A DNA stretch of 64,000 nt from an uncultured Cellvibrio sp. Its GTDB lineage: Bacteria; Pseudomonadota; Gammaproteobacteria; Pseudomonadales; Cellvibrionaceae. The stretch lies in contig CAMLML010000008.1 of the NCBI GenBank assembly GCA_946481095.1, positions 1 to 64,000 on the forward strand. The letters are read 5' to 3'. Shown here piece by piece: positions 54,654 through 63,547 of the stretch. A program made the position numbers and the translations under genes. The notes beneath the pieces are model-generated. The model made no database searches and was not told the origin of the DNA. It worked only from the letters and a program-made list of their open reading frames with translations. Each line of letters opens with the position of its first letter. Position 1 is the first letter of the stretch.

Positions 54654-55550
54654 TTATTTTTCGTAGCCAAAACCGGATAAATTCATTTGTTGATCGACAA
54701 TTAAATGTGGCAAACCAATAGCACCAAGCCATGCAGGATCTTCTACACTTTTCAAGAGTGCAATAGTTGAAAATGAACCTGCAATTAAACATCGCGCCGC
54801 AACGATACTGACAGATGCAAATTGAGGTTGAATAGTGTGACCTGTGAAAGGGTTGAGCAAATGTGAATAACGAACGCCGTCAATCATCATGAAACGCTCG
54901 TAATCACCACTGGTCGCTATAGCACCTTGTGAAATATCGATACTGGCAATGGCTTTTTTTATTTGCCTGGGGTGTTGAATACCAACTCGCCAGGGCGAAC
55001 CATTTGGATGCGGCCCCAAAACATGAATATCACCACCTAAATTTATCAAGCCGTGATTAACACCATTCTGCAAACAAAAATCAGCAACAACATCTGCAGT
55101 GTATTCTTTGACGTAACCACCAAAATCAATTTCCATGCCTGCATGTGGTAAACGAATAAACGGCGAATTCCATTCTACTTTTTCCCATCCTATTTTCGGT
55201 AAAAGTTGTTCGATTTCTTGTTGCGTTGGTAAAGCGTTTGATTTGAAATTCCAGACTTTGCGAAGAATGCCAGAGGTAATATCAAATAATCCGTCGCTTT
55301 GTTGATGTAGAACTGCAGCGTAATCAATTAATTTTGCTGTTTCTTCATCAAGTTCTACGGTTTCCATGCCGGCAGATAAATTAATTCGCGAAGTGACACT
55401 GGAAGATTGGTAACGGGAATATTTTGTTTCGTAGTGATTGATAAGTTCGCGGATTTGCTGCCCGATTGAACTGGCTTTATTGTCTTCCAAATAAAGCTGC
55501 AGTTCACAAGGACTTCCCATGGCTTTGAAATTAATCGAATGTAATTTCAC
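54654..55550 (-). CDS. apbE: FAD:protein FMN transferase (ApbE)
   Basis: This 298-residue ApbE attaches FMN covalently to Thr/Ser of exported proteins. Visible motifs are FKAMGSPCELQLYL, INLGGDIHVLGPHPNGSPW and YSHLLNPFTG. The usual metal-binding motif (ADALST-like) reads AGSFSTIALL, with Asp replaced by Gly. There is no obvious signal peptide, so export may use another route or the enzyme may be cytoplasmic. It is the last gene of the DUF1592-DUF1552-TlpA-DUF4266-DUF3570 row, 29 bases after DUF3570. It ends 5 bases from the convergent kinase gene. Confidence 0.9.
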   Translation of the reverse strand: MKLHSINFKAMGSPCELQLYLEDNKASSIGQQIRELINHYETKYSRYQSSSVTSRINLSAGMETVELDEETAKLIDYAAVLHQQSDGLFDITSGILRKVWNFKSNALPTQQEIEQLLPKIGWEKVEWNSPFIRLPHAGMEIDFGGYVKEYTADVVADFCLQNGVNHGLINLGGDIHVLGPHPNGSPWRVGIQHPRQIKKAIASIDISQGAIATSGDYERFMMIDGVRYSHLLNPFTGHTIQPQFASVSIVAARCLIAGSFSTIALLKSVEDPAWLGAIGLPHLIVDQQMNLSGFGYEK

Positions 55551-55579
55551 TCTTGCCCCTGAGAATTAAAGTCAGAACT

Positions 55580-56743
55580 CTAGAATTTATAACCCAATCC
55601 AAGGGAATATAATTCGTAGGTAATTAAGCCAGGATTATCCCCAGTCGCTTCGTAGTATGAATAGGCAATATTCATATGTAATTTTTCAAACTTCCTGGAT
55701 AGTTTTATTTCTCCACTGGTAGCTGAAAATTCTGACAAGCGATAATCAGAGGAATAATAACCATCATTTCGGGCTTGATAATAGTAAGGAGCATAAAACT
55801 TGGCTTGGGTTTGCTCATAATATCGAGCAGAAGGAATTAATTGCCAATTCTTGCCAATATTTTGATACCAGGACATTTCGAATGTATCGGACGTCATATC
55901 CCAATCACTGCTGAAATTTCGATAATCAAAATGCAATGCTGCGTTCATAGACGGGAAAAACTCCCGAATCATCAAAGTCACAGTATTTTGATTATGTTTA
56001 TCAGGTCGGGAGTCTTGCAGTATCTCTCCTTCAACAAAAGCCAATTTGTATGGATCTGATAAAAAACCATCCAACCCCGTGTAACCCAGTGTTAATCCCA
56101 CTAAAGTATTTTTGCTGAAAACGTGCGAGAAACCGATAAAAACACCCAAGCGATTTTTAGTTTCTTCTGAAGGGCGCGATGGATACTCTTCTTGATCAGA
56201 TGCATCCACGTAATCCTTGGCAGTGTTGACACCTAAACTCAAAGTCGTCAATTTTTGATTGAAATGAAAATCACCGGAATAACCAAATCCAAACGATTGA
56301 TAATCATTTTCTGTTGAATAACCTAACGACAGTGTTGACTCCGAACTTGAATTGTAACTGCGAAAATCACCATTAATTTCCGTTCGACTTTCGTCAATCG
56401 TTGCACCACTCATTACTTGTAACGGATTGCCATTTGCATCAGGCAATATGTACCAGGGTGATGCACCACTCAAAGACTCCTGAACGCCTGAAATCGAAAT
56501 TTCGGTATCTTCAGAGATGGGAGTTTTAAATTTAAATTGGTGAACATCAATACTGTAACGCTCAAGCTCACCGATGATGACCTTCTCAGCAGGTATAGCG
56601 CCTTCTGTGTACTGCGTGTATTTGTAATCAAAAGTCGTTTTTGGATCCATATTGCTGGCTTCGACTTTTTTACTGACGCCCTGCAGCATAAGCGCAGCGG
56701 CAGTAAGCGCTATGAGTTTGGTATGTTGATTATCTTTAGTCAT
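55580..56743 (-). CDS. DUF3570 outer-membrane beta-barrel protein with SGAT motifs
   Basis: This is a 387-residue exported protein; the ATG at 56743 (MTKDNQHTKLIALTAAALML) is used because the codon at 56755 is TTG. The body is alternating beta-strands ending in Phe (YSLGLGYKF), like outer-membrane barrels. Near the N-terminus two motifs, SLSGASPWY (SGAS at 92-95) and QVMSGATIDESR (SGAT at 112-115), resemble the SGAT flavinylation site used by ApbE in NqrC/RnfG. An apbE gene follows 29 bases later. Covalent FMN attachment is a hypothesis. Confidence 0.82.
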   Translation of the reverse strand: MTKDNQHTKLIALTAAALMLQGVSKKVEASNMDPKTTFDYKYTQYTEGAIPAEKVIIGELERYSIDVHQFKFKTPISEDTEISISGVQESLSGASPWYILPDANGNPLQVMSGATIDESRTEINGDFRSYNSSSESTLSLGYSTENDYQSFGFGYSGDFHFNQKLTTLSLGVNTAKDYVDASDQEEYPSRPSEETKNRLGVFIGFSHVFSKNTLVGLTLGYTGLDGFLSDPYKLAFVEGEILQDSRPDKHNQNTVTLMIREFFPSMNAALHFDYRNFSSDWDMTSDTFEMSWYQNIGKNWQLIPSARYYEQTQAKFYAPYYYQARNDGYYSSDYRLSEFSATSGEIKLSRKFEKLHMNIAYSYYEATGDNPGLITYELYSLGLGYKF

Positions 56744-56751
56744 GATTTCTC

Positions 56752-56967
56752 TCAATTACAACCACAACCACCGCCTGCTCCGGCAGTAGCGGAAGATGAC
56801 CCTTCTTTACTGAAGAAAATATGATCCTGAATTTTCTCAGCCAGCGGGTCATTTGAGAAAGCCATTTCAGGGCGAGCTAAATTACCACGTTCCCAGGATT
56901 TGACCTGGGAACAAGCCACTAAATTCAGCACACAAATCAGGAAAGCCAATCTGTAAATTAATTTCAT
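56752..56967 (-). CDS. DUF4266 lipoprotein with Gly/Cys tail
   Basis: This 71-residue protein has a lipoprotein signal ending in LNLVAC (Cys19). The mature peptide is about 50 residues and ends in AGAGGGCGCN, a Gly/Cys tail that looks like a metal- or thiol-binding end. It starts 2 bases after the TlpA stop and ends 8 bases before DUF3570. DUF4266 and DUF3570 genes often occur side by side with ApbE and a thioredoxin (from general knowledge). The role is unknown. Confidence 0.82.
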   Translation of the reverse strand: MKLIYRLAFLICVLNLVACSQVKSWERGNLARPEMAFSNDPLAEKIQDHIFFSKEGSSSATAGAGGGCGCN

Positions 56968-56969
56968 TA

Positions 56970-57461
56970 TCAGGATCCAATTAAGGCATCAACCATTTCT
57001 TCAATGGCTTTTTCGTCATCATTATCAAAACCTTCGGCAATGTAATTGACTCTGCCGCTTTGATCAATAACGTAACCGCTGGGCATACCCTTCACCTGGT
57101 ATTGCTCGGCAACTGCACCACTGGCATCACGAACTATAGGGAAACTGACAGAAAATTGCTTTAAGAAATCATGTGCATCATCAATATTTTCGTCCATGTT
57201 GATTGCAACCACCTCAAACCCCTTGTCTTTGTACTTGGTTCTCAATGCTTCAAGTTTGGGGAATGAGCGTTTGCACGGCCCGCACCAGGACGCCCAAAAA
57301 TCTACGTACACGACTTTGCCCTGAAACTGCGAAAGAGCAATTTTCTGACTCGCATTTTTGATTGCATCCAGTTTGAATTCCGGTGCTTTGTCATTAATGT
57401 CTATGGCAAAAGCATTAAAAGAGAATGCAATTAACAACGAAAAAAGACTTGTGTATTTCAT
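56970..57461 (-). CDS. TlpA-like periplasmic thioredoxin
   Basis: This 163-residue protein has a signal peptide (MKYTSLFSLLIAFSFNAFA) and a TlpA/ResA-type thioredoxin fold with active site WASWCGPCKRSFPKLEAL, VVAINMDENIDDAHDF and the cis-Pro region VKGMPSGYVID. It probably reduces disulfides of an exported partner. The DUF4266 lipoprotein with its paired C-terminal cysteines, 2 bases downstream, is the obvious candidate. Confidence 0.92.
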   Translation of the reverse strand: MKYTSLFSLLIAFSFNAFAIDINDKAPEFKLDAIKNASQKIALSQFQGKVVYVDFWASWCGPCKRSFPKLEALRTKYKDKGFEVVAINMDENIDDAHDFLKQFSVSFPIVRDASGAVAEQYQVKGMPSGYVIDQSGRVNYIAEGFDNDDEKAIEEMVDALIGS

Positions 57462-57515
57462 GATGCTTCCTGTAAAAAATAATCGATATTATCTGCAACG
57501 CAAAACAAGAATAAA

Positions 57516-58718
57516 TCACAACCCGGAAATGGTAGAAACTCCCCAATTACGATAGGCAGCCCCACCTGGACTTTGATCAGCGCGGAATTTTTGACCAAGA
57601 GTCTGGTAAATTTCCACTTGTGTTTTACCACCTATATCAAGTACACGATTACCTGTTATACCCGCACCAACAACCAACATGGGCACATCACTATTGCCGT
57701 GCGAGTTGGCGTCACCCATATCCGACATTTGAGTCACGATTGTAGAACTGAACAAACCTGCTGTATTTAACTTATCAAGCAGGTATTTGGTCAATCCCTG
57801 CATATAAGAAATGTCTTCGGTGTACTGAGCCTGGTTAAAGTGGTGAGAAGAATGCGATGCACGACCACCCAATTTATCAAAGATATAATTATGACCATCA
57901 TCACCAAAAGCAATCGAGACAGATGCTGTCAAATTACAACTTAATGCAAGCACAATAATATCTGAATGCAATTTTGCCAGTGCATCAAAACCGGTTACCG
58001 ATGTATTCGATGGTTTTGGACAGGATGTATTACCACCCCCGGTGCTGCCAGAACCAATGGCGGATTCAATTTCCTGAATAGCAGAGTAGTGGCTATCGAG
58101 CTTTTCTTTTTCGTGTTGACCCAGTTTATTTCTCAAACTGTTGATGGCCGGGTAATGCAAGTCAACTATTGATTTTCGCGGAGCTGTACCTGTTGTCGTC
58201 GTCGTACCCCCGCTGAACAATATATCCAAAGCCGCCTGAGGGCTGGAAATTGCGGGAACCTCGCGAGAACCTTCACGACTCAAATTCGAAATAGGAACGT
58301 TTGCCACATTCAAATATTTAACCGGGTAATTGGCACCAATAGTGCGCCCCATATTCACATCGAAACTGTCTCTACCCCAACTGGCATTATCAAACTTGGC
58401 AAACATACCGCCGTGACCGGCACCGGGACTCAGGGTCGCGTTCCTGAGCATCACCAGCTTGCTGTAATGATTTTGCAATGAAGACGACTGGACAGGCAAA
58501 GTATTACCTGTGGGGAACCAATATTCAGGATGACAACCACCACCTGAAAATATCAGGCAATGTTTAGTCGGCGTGCCGGATTGAGCCTCGGTCACACGGC
58601 TCATCATGACACCGGCGAGCAGGCTGGAAGCCTGTAACAGGCCGGCAGAAATACCGGCATGTTTGACCACTTTCAGAAAATCTCTTCGTTCTTTATCGAA
58701 GCAGTTTTTATATCTCAT
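57516..58718 (-). CDS. DUF1552 family Tat-exported protein
   Basis: This 400-residue protein has a twin-arginine signal (DKERRDFLKVVKHAGISAGL). The DUF1552 core, related to the alkaline-phosphatase/DUF1501 superfamily, includes CLIFSGGGCHPEYWFPTG, SPGAGHGGMFAKFDNA, GDDGHNY and GDANSHGNSDVPMLVVGAG. DUF1552 proteins are typically paired with DUF1592 cytochrome proteins in Planctomycetes and Myxobacteria, as here. The reaction is unknown. Confidence 0.88.
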   Translation of the reverse strand: MRYKNCFDKERRDFLKVVKHAGISAGLLQASSLLAGVMMSRVTEAQSGTPTKHCLIFSGGGCHPEYWFPTGNTLPVQSSSLQNHYSKLVMLRNATLSPGAGHGGMFAKFDNASWGRDSFDVNMGRTIGANYPVKYLNVANVPISNLSREGSREVPAISSPQAALDILFSGGTTTTTGTAPRKSIVDLHYPAINSLRNKLGQHEKEKLDSHYSAIQEIESAIGSGSTGGGNTSCPKPSNTSVTGFDALAKLHSDIIVLALSCNLTASVSIAFGDDGHNYIFDKLGGRASHSSHHFNQAQYTEDISYMQGLTKYLLDKLNTAGLFSSTIVTQMSDMGDANSHGNSDVPMLVVGAGITGNRVLDIGGKTQVEIYQTLGQKFRADQSPGGAAYRNWGVSTISGL

Positions 58719-58761
58719 TTTATAAACTCCAATTCGTTAACAGTGAGTGAGTAGACGCGCA

Positions 58762-61700
58762 TTAGCGCGCCCACACCTGTCGATAAATAACTGAATTCAA
58801 TGCTGGAATTTCTTGAAGCATTGCACGTGGACCATTGCTGACCAACACATTTTTCAGGTTGGCGATATCACAACGATAGGCATTCTCTTCGTTTTTACTG
58901 ATGCGTTTTGAGCCGACATCACGAGTCGAATCGATCAGGAAGATGTGATGGATACCGGAGCTGTAGCTCATGAACTGGGTGGCCAAACAGGTTTGCGCCT
59001 GACTTGCCAGCAATGAGTGCTCGGTGATGGTACGGGCAAGATCTTTGGCACCGTTCATGGTGATCGCCGGTGAGTAGATCACACGGTCAGGATCGTTCAT
59101 GAATTGCAGTTGTGGGTAGGGCGAGAAGAAAGTGCCGGTTGCCACAATCGCGTTGCCTTTCAAGTCCACAGAACGGACACGGCCTGCAGTGTCGAAGTTT
59201 TCCATGCTGCCGCCCAATGGGTTGATGATTTCGCCGTGACAGTTGGAGCAGGTGGTGCCTGACGTGATACGGTCGAAGATCATACGTTGGGTGGTTTTGG
59301 GATCGTTGTAGAAAGCCGCATCGCGTTGAGCCAATGCTTCTCTGTCCAGACTCACGCCTGATGGTGGTTCAGGAATGTCCTGACACATCATACGACGACG
59401 AACCGCCACAGCACGGGTAATCATGTTGGCATCGGTGGTTGATGCATAACGTGACAGGAATGCACCGGATACCAGAATACCGCCACGCTCGCTGGTGTTA
59501 ACCCGTGCAAAACCATCCGCATCGGTAGAGCCACTCATGGTCATGCCGTAGTGCGCAGCCAGACTGGAGTTGATGTGGGTGTAGCTTGGGTTGTAAATAT
59601 CATTGAAGGTGGTTGAACTGGTCAACATGGCGTAGGAGAAGTTTTTACTCAACTCGTTCTTCATGGCCGTGCCCAGGGTAGAGAAGTTACTGACAGCGGG
59701 TTTATTCAGAGTTTGAATTTGCTCTGTATTCAACCAGCGGTTAATAAAGTCACCCATCAACAGGCTGGTATTGGCGCTGGACAACAAGCTGGATGCTTGT
59801 GAGCGGATACCGGCAACTGTGTCCAATGAACCATTGGCTGCTGCTGACATGAGGGTCGTACTGGGTGTTGAACCGGTGAAGGTATAACTCATGTAAGTCG
59901 CCAGTTCATAAGCAGTCAGTTTGTAGACGCTGCCACTGGACAATTCACCCAACTCTGAACGGTAGAGGAACTGGGGTGATGACAACATGGCCGTCAGGGC
60001 AACCTGCATACCATCCGCTACAGTACGACCACCGGTGGTGCCGTTGGCAACTGCCAGATAAGCCGTTTGTTCTTCAGTCGTCAGAGGACGGCGGAAGATG
60101 CGTGGTCCCAGAGTATTCACCAGGGTGCTCGCACAGCTGGTTGACGGTGTACAGTTCAGAACCGCATTCCAGCGGGTGGCTACGTCAGTGGCAATACGTT
60201 CGGCATTGGCCAGATAACTGGTGTAACGCGTCTTATCAACAAACAAGGTATTGTTGTTCACAAAAGAACCCGACACGAAATCATCCGGCAACAAAGACAA
60301 CAGATCCTGTTGGTAGTTAACCAGATCCCTGACAGAGTTCTGGTACTCATTTTTGGTCAGCAAACGCAACACTCGTTGACCATAGGTTGGGCCGGTAGTC
60401 GGGCAAGAGAAGGCAGTAGATGGATTATCAGGCACACCATCAGACGGTTTGCGCCATGTCCAGATGTAAGCTTCCAGATCTGCCGCACATTGGCCGGTAC
60501 AGCTGCCTTCACCGCCTTGTGGCATCCACATAGCGATAAAGTCTCTCAGTGAACGATCCTGTGTATCCTGGCTGTGACGATAAGCCAGACGATTGGCGTT
60601 GAGAGGATTTAATGCCGGGGTACCGGAAGCATTTTTCTCGCCATCCACACCATGACAACCTACACAGCCGCGTGAAGTCCAGAGTGATTGACCATTGGTG
60701 GCGTTACCCACCAGAACACCTGAAGTGGAACTTGAGCTACTGGATGATGTTGATGAACGACTTGTGCTGGAACTCACTGAACTGGATGAGCTTTTTGAAC
60801 TTGAACTCAAGCTACTCGAACTGGAAACCGAGCTGGAACTGGAAACAGATCCACACCCTATAGCAGCTGTCGATACCACTATATCGTCCATCCATACGTT
60901 AGCAGTTTGCGAGCCAGTAAAACTCTGGAATCCAAACTCGACATAATTAAACTTATCGCTCAACCAATCTTTGGAAAGCTCTCCATTTTGCCAATCGGAA
61001 CCCGAGGTTATCGAATGCACCAAAGTACCATCTACCCACATATAAAGTTCGTCATAAGCAGTATCGCCATACATGGCAACTTCAACACAAGTCCAAGCAT
61101 TGGCATTGATTTGCGGGCCTTTTCGCCACTTGTCGCTTTTGGGTGAAATATTGTCAGTCGGAACCTGATTAGTTCCCAATACACCTTTGATCTCACCGAC
61201 CCGTATTTCGTTGTTGGCATCAGTTGTGGCTTTGATACCCATGATATGGGAGTGGTTTGACGTAGAATCATCACCAGGAATATTGCCAAACTGACGATCA
61301 GTATTCACCCAGGCACGCATGTGAATACGTTGTGTTCCAGAAGGCAAGGCTCTGAGTATTTGAGCAAAATTTCCTTTGAAGTGAATGGATTTAGAGCCGT
61401 TATAGGATTTGCCGTCATCTACCAATGCATAGTTAGCGTTGGAAATTGAATTGGTCGTGTTGTAGTTGTACGCGATCAAATTATTCCAGTTTGCAGGCTG
61501 GGCATTAACCGCTGTTGACTCAAAGTTTTCCTGAAAAATTATAGCCGCTGAAACACTGGAGCTCACGGAAGAGCTGGATTTTGATACGCTCATTGAGCTG
61601 GAGCTGGAACTAAAGCTCGATGATTTGGACGAAGAAATCGATACGCTCATTGAGCTTGATGATTTGGATGAAGAAACCGAGCTTGATTCGGAACTTGATG

Positions 61701-62661
61701 ACGACGACAAAGATGAGCTTGCAACCCATGTCTTGATATAAGCCGCGATGTCATGTGCACATTGACCTACACAGACTGAAGGATTACTAGCTGGCATCCA
61801 GTCAACAATATAACTTGCGAGATCTTGCGAAGCTGTTGCGCTGGAATGTTTGTAGGTGGTTTTGCTCGCATCAATTTTATAAGCAGAAATGACCCCACTT
61901 CCATCAGCCTTATGGCAAGCCACGCAGTTTTGCTCTGCCGATTCATAAAGTATTTTTCCTCTGGCCGCATCACCCTGATAATTGGATGAACTCGAAGAAA
62001 CCGAAACAGAGGACGATGAAACCAGGCTGCTACTTTTTGATGAACTGTTACTGGATGAACTTTTTGATGAACTGACGCTGGAAGATTTCGAAGATGAAAC
62101 CACAACTGTTACAGATGATGAGGCCTTGGAGGAAGATACCGGCACTACTACAACCTGTGAACTCGAAGAGCTTGAGGAGCTTGAGGAGCTTGAGGAGCTG
62201 GAAGATACTGCTCTCGAACTTGAAGAATCATTAGCCCCCACAAATTCACTGCGAATATAGGCAGCCAGTTTTTGACTACACCCCAAATCACAAGATTGCG
62301 GTGATCCAAGCGGCATGGTGGAATCTATTTCCGCAACCAACAAATCGTAACTACCACAAGTCTTACAGGATTTGAGATTACTACCGCCATTGCCACCCTG
62401 CCCTTTGGCTCCATGACAGGAAGCACACTGGGAAGCATAAATATCAGCAGCCAAAGGCTCGCTGGTTTGATTATCAATGCTTGAGTGCGTGACAGAATTC
62501 AGGGATGAAGATGACGCAAAGGGGGATGAAGACGGAAGGTTACCACTAACACTGGAACCAGAAGACTCATCGAACTGGGGAGCTTCACTGCCACATGCAC
62601 CCAGTAGAATTATCAACAGACCCAGTTGAAAGAAATGTGCAAGCGTTTTGATAGTGTTCAT
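58762..62661 (-). CDS. Multi-cytochrome DUF1592/1588/1585 lipoprotein with poly-Ser linkers
   Basis: This is a 1299-residue surface or periplasmic lipoprotein; the ATG at 62661 has AGGA upstream, and the lipobox LLGAC gives Cys23. Three cytochrome modules each have CxxCH, an MP axial-Met motif and a later CxxxC: CASCH (79-83), CVACH (246-250) and CVGCH (666-670). Serine linkers lie at about 146-226, 313-371 and 605-647. A concanavalin-like/jelly-roll domain (about 375-603) sits between modules 2 and 3. The C-terminal 540 residues carry the DUF1587-, 1592-, 1588- and 1585-type blocks with a further CSNCH. The enzyme activity is unknown. Carbohydrate binding and electron transfer are inferred. 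Confidence 0.9.
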   Translation of the reverse strand: MNTIKTLAHFFQLGLLIILLGACGSEAPQFDESSGSSVSGNLPSSSPFASSSSLNSVTHSSIDNQTSEPLAADIYASQCASCHGAKGQGGNGGSNLKSCKTCGSYDLLVAEIDSTMPLGSPQSCDLGCSQKLAAYIRSEFVGANDSSSSRAVSSSSSSSSSSSSSSSSQVVVVPVSSSKASSSVTVVVSSSKSSSVSSSKSSSSNSSSKSSSLVSSSSVSVSSSSSNYQGDAARGKILYESAEQNCVACHKADGSGVISAYKIDASKTTYKHSSATASQDLASYIVDWMPASNPSVCVGQCAHDIAAYIKTWVASSSLSSSSSSESSSVSSSKSSSSMSVSISSSKSSSFSSSSSSMSVSKSSSSVSSSVSAAIIFQENFESTAVNAQPANWNNLIAYNYNTTNSISNANYALVDDGKSYNGSKSIHFKGNFAQILRALPSGTQRIHMRAWVNTDRQFGNIPGDDSTSNHSHIMGIKATTDANNEIRVGEIKGVLGTNQVPTDNISPKSDKWRKGPQINANAWTCVEVAMYGDTAYDELYMWVDGTLVHSITSGSDWQNGELSKDWLSDKFNYVEFGFQSFTGSQTANVWMDDIVVSTAAIGCGSVSSSSSVSSSSSLSSSSKSSSSSVSSSTSRSSTSSSSSSSTSGVLVGNATNGQSLWTSRGCVGCHGVDGEKNASGTPALNPLNANRLAYRHSQDTQDRSLRDFIAMWMPQGGEGSCTGQCAADLEAYIWTWRKPSDGVPDNPSTAFSCPTTGPTYGQRVLRLLTKNEYQNSVRDLVNYQQDLLSLLPDDFVSGSFVNNNTLFVDKTRYTSYLANAERIATDVATRWNAVLNCTPSTSCASTLVNTLGPRIFRRPLTTEEQTAYLAVANGTTGGRTVADGMQVALTAMLSSPQFLYRSELGELSSGSVYKLTAYELATYMSYTFTGSTPSTTLMSAAANGSLDTVAGIRSQASSLLSSANTSLLMGDFINRWLNTEQIQTLNKPAVSNFSTLGTAMKNELSKNFSYAMLTSSTTFNDIYNPSYTHINSSLAAHYGMTMSGSTDADGFARVNTSERGGILVSGAFLSRYASTTDANMITRAVAVRRRMMCQDIPEPPSGVSLDREALAQRDAAFYNDPKTTQRMIFDRITSGTTCSNCHGEIINPLGGSMENFDTAGRVRSVDLKGNAIVATGTFFSPYPQLQFMNDPDRVIYSPAITMNGAKDLARTITEHSLLASQAQTCLATQFMSYSSGIHHIFLIDSTRDVGSKRISKNEENAYRCDIANLKNVLVSNGPRAMLQEIPALNSVIYRQVWAR

Positions 62662-62839
62662 GATGAGTCCTGTTATCAAAAAGTCGGAATACAGAGCGAT
62701 TAGCGACATCACCCCCGAGCCCGAATGATAATGAATAAGACTCAACCAAACCTTGACATTGTTCTCATCATTCCGATTTGAAATAAATAAATCACAATTC
62801 GAAACAAAGAGGAATTAATTTTCTATATGTAAATACTTC

Positions 62840-63454
62840 TCAAGTAGTGATAAACGGAAACAGCCCTTTTATGCCAGCAGCGATAAATTCGACAGCAATT
62901 GCCACTAACAATAGCCCCATTACCCGCGTAGACATAACCACACTGCGCTGACTTAAATGTTGACCAAACCAGGGCAACAACTTGAAGCACATCCACAGTA
63001 AAAAACAAACCACCAGAATGCAAAACATGATTAATCCATAGTGCATTACACCCGTGGATTTATGCGCATAGACAATCACCGCACTCATTGCACCGGGACC
63101 AGCCAGCAAAGGCATGGTTAACGGAACCAATGCCACTGTTTCATCTTCGTCTGCATCCGCTAACGAATGCCCTTTTGACTGCAACATCCCAATCCCGATA
63201 ATCATCAATACCAATCCACCCGCGCAACGAAATGCATCAATACTGATGCCCAAAGCCCATAAAATCCACTCACCTAATAACAAAGCAACCATCAAAGCGA
63301 CAAAAACAGAAATCGTAGTCAATCTGGCCGTTTTTCGTCTTTGAATAAGTGTTTGCCTTGCAGTCAAGGTCAGAAATACCGGGACAGCTCCCAGCGGATC
63401 AACGATTGCAAAAAGACCAATAAAAAATTTTGTATATTCAGTTAATTCCAACAT
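62840..63454 (-). CDS. MarC family membrane protein
   Basis: This 204-residue inner-membrane protein has six hydrophobic segments and MarC/YchE-like motifs (FAIVDPLGAVPVFLTLT, MPLLAGPGAMSAVIVYA, RVMGLLLVAIAVEFI). The biochemical role of the family is undefined; an earlier link to multiple antibiotic resistance was not upheld. It is divergent from the DUF418 gene and 178 bases downstream of the DUF1592 gene start, so it is not obviously part of the redox locus. Confidence 0.9.
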   Translation of the reverse strand: MLELTEYTKFFIGLFAIVDPLGAVPVFLTLTARQTLIQRRKTARLTTISVFVALMVALLLGEWILWALGISIDAFRCAGGLVLMIIGIGMLQSKGHSLADADEDETVALVPLTMPLLAGPGAMSAVIVYAHKSTGVMHYGLIMFCILVVCFLLWMCFKLLPWFGQHLSQRSVVMSTRVMGLLLVAIAVEFIAAGIKGLFPFITT

Positions 63455-63547
63455 TCGATCATTCCCGTTTAATGGATATTTTTATCGATTGAATCCAATA
63501 TAGAACAATATCAGTCTAAAACAAAAATAACGTTTAAGGATTCCCTT

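Noticed and set aside
61982..62260. Plus-strand open frames rich in Glu, Leu and Asp opposite the DUF1592 gene
   Set aside because: They are the antisense of serine codon runs; composition is explained fully by the poly-Ser linkers.
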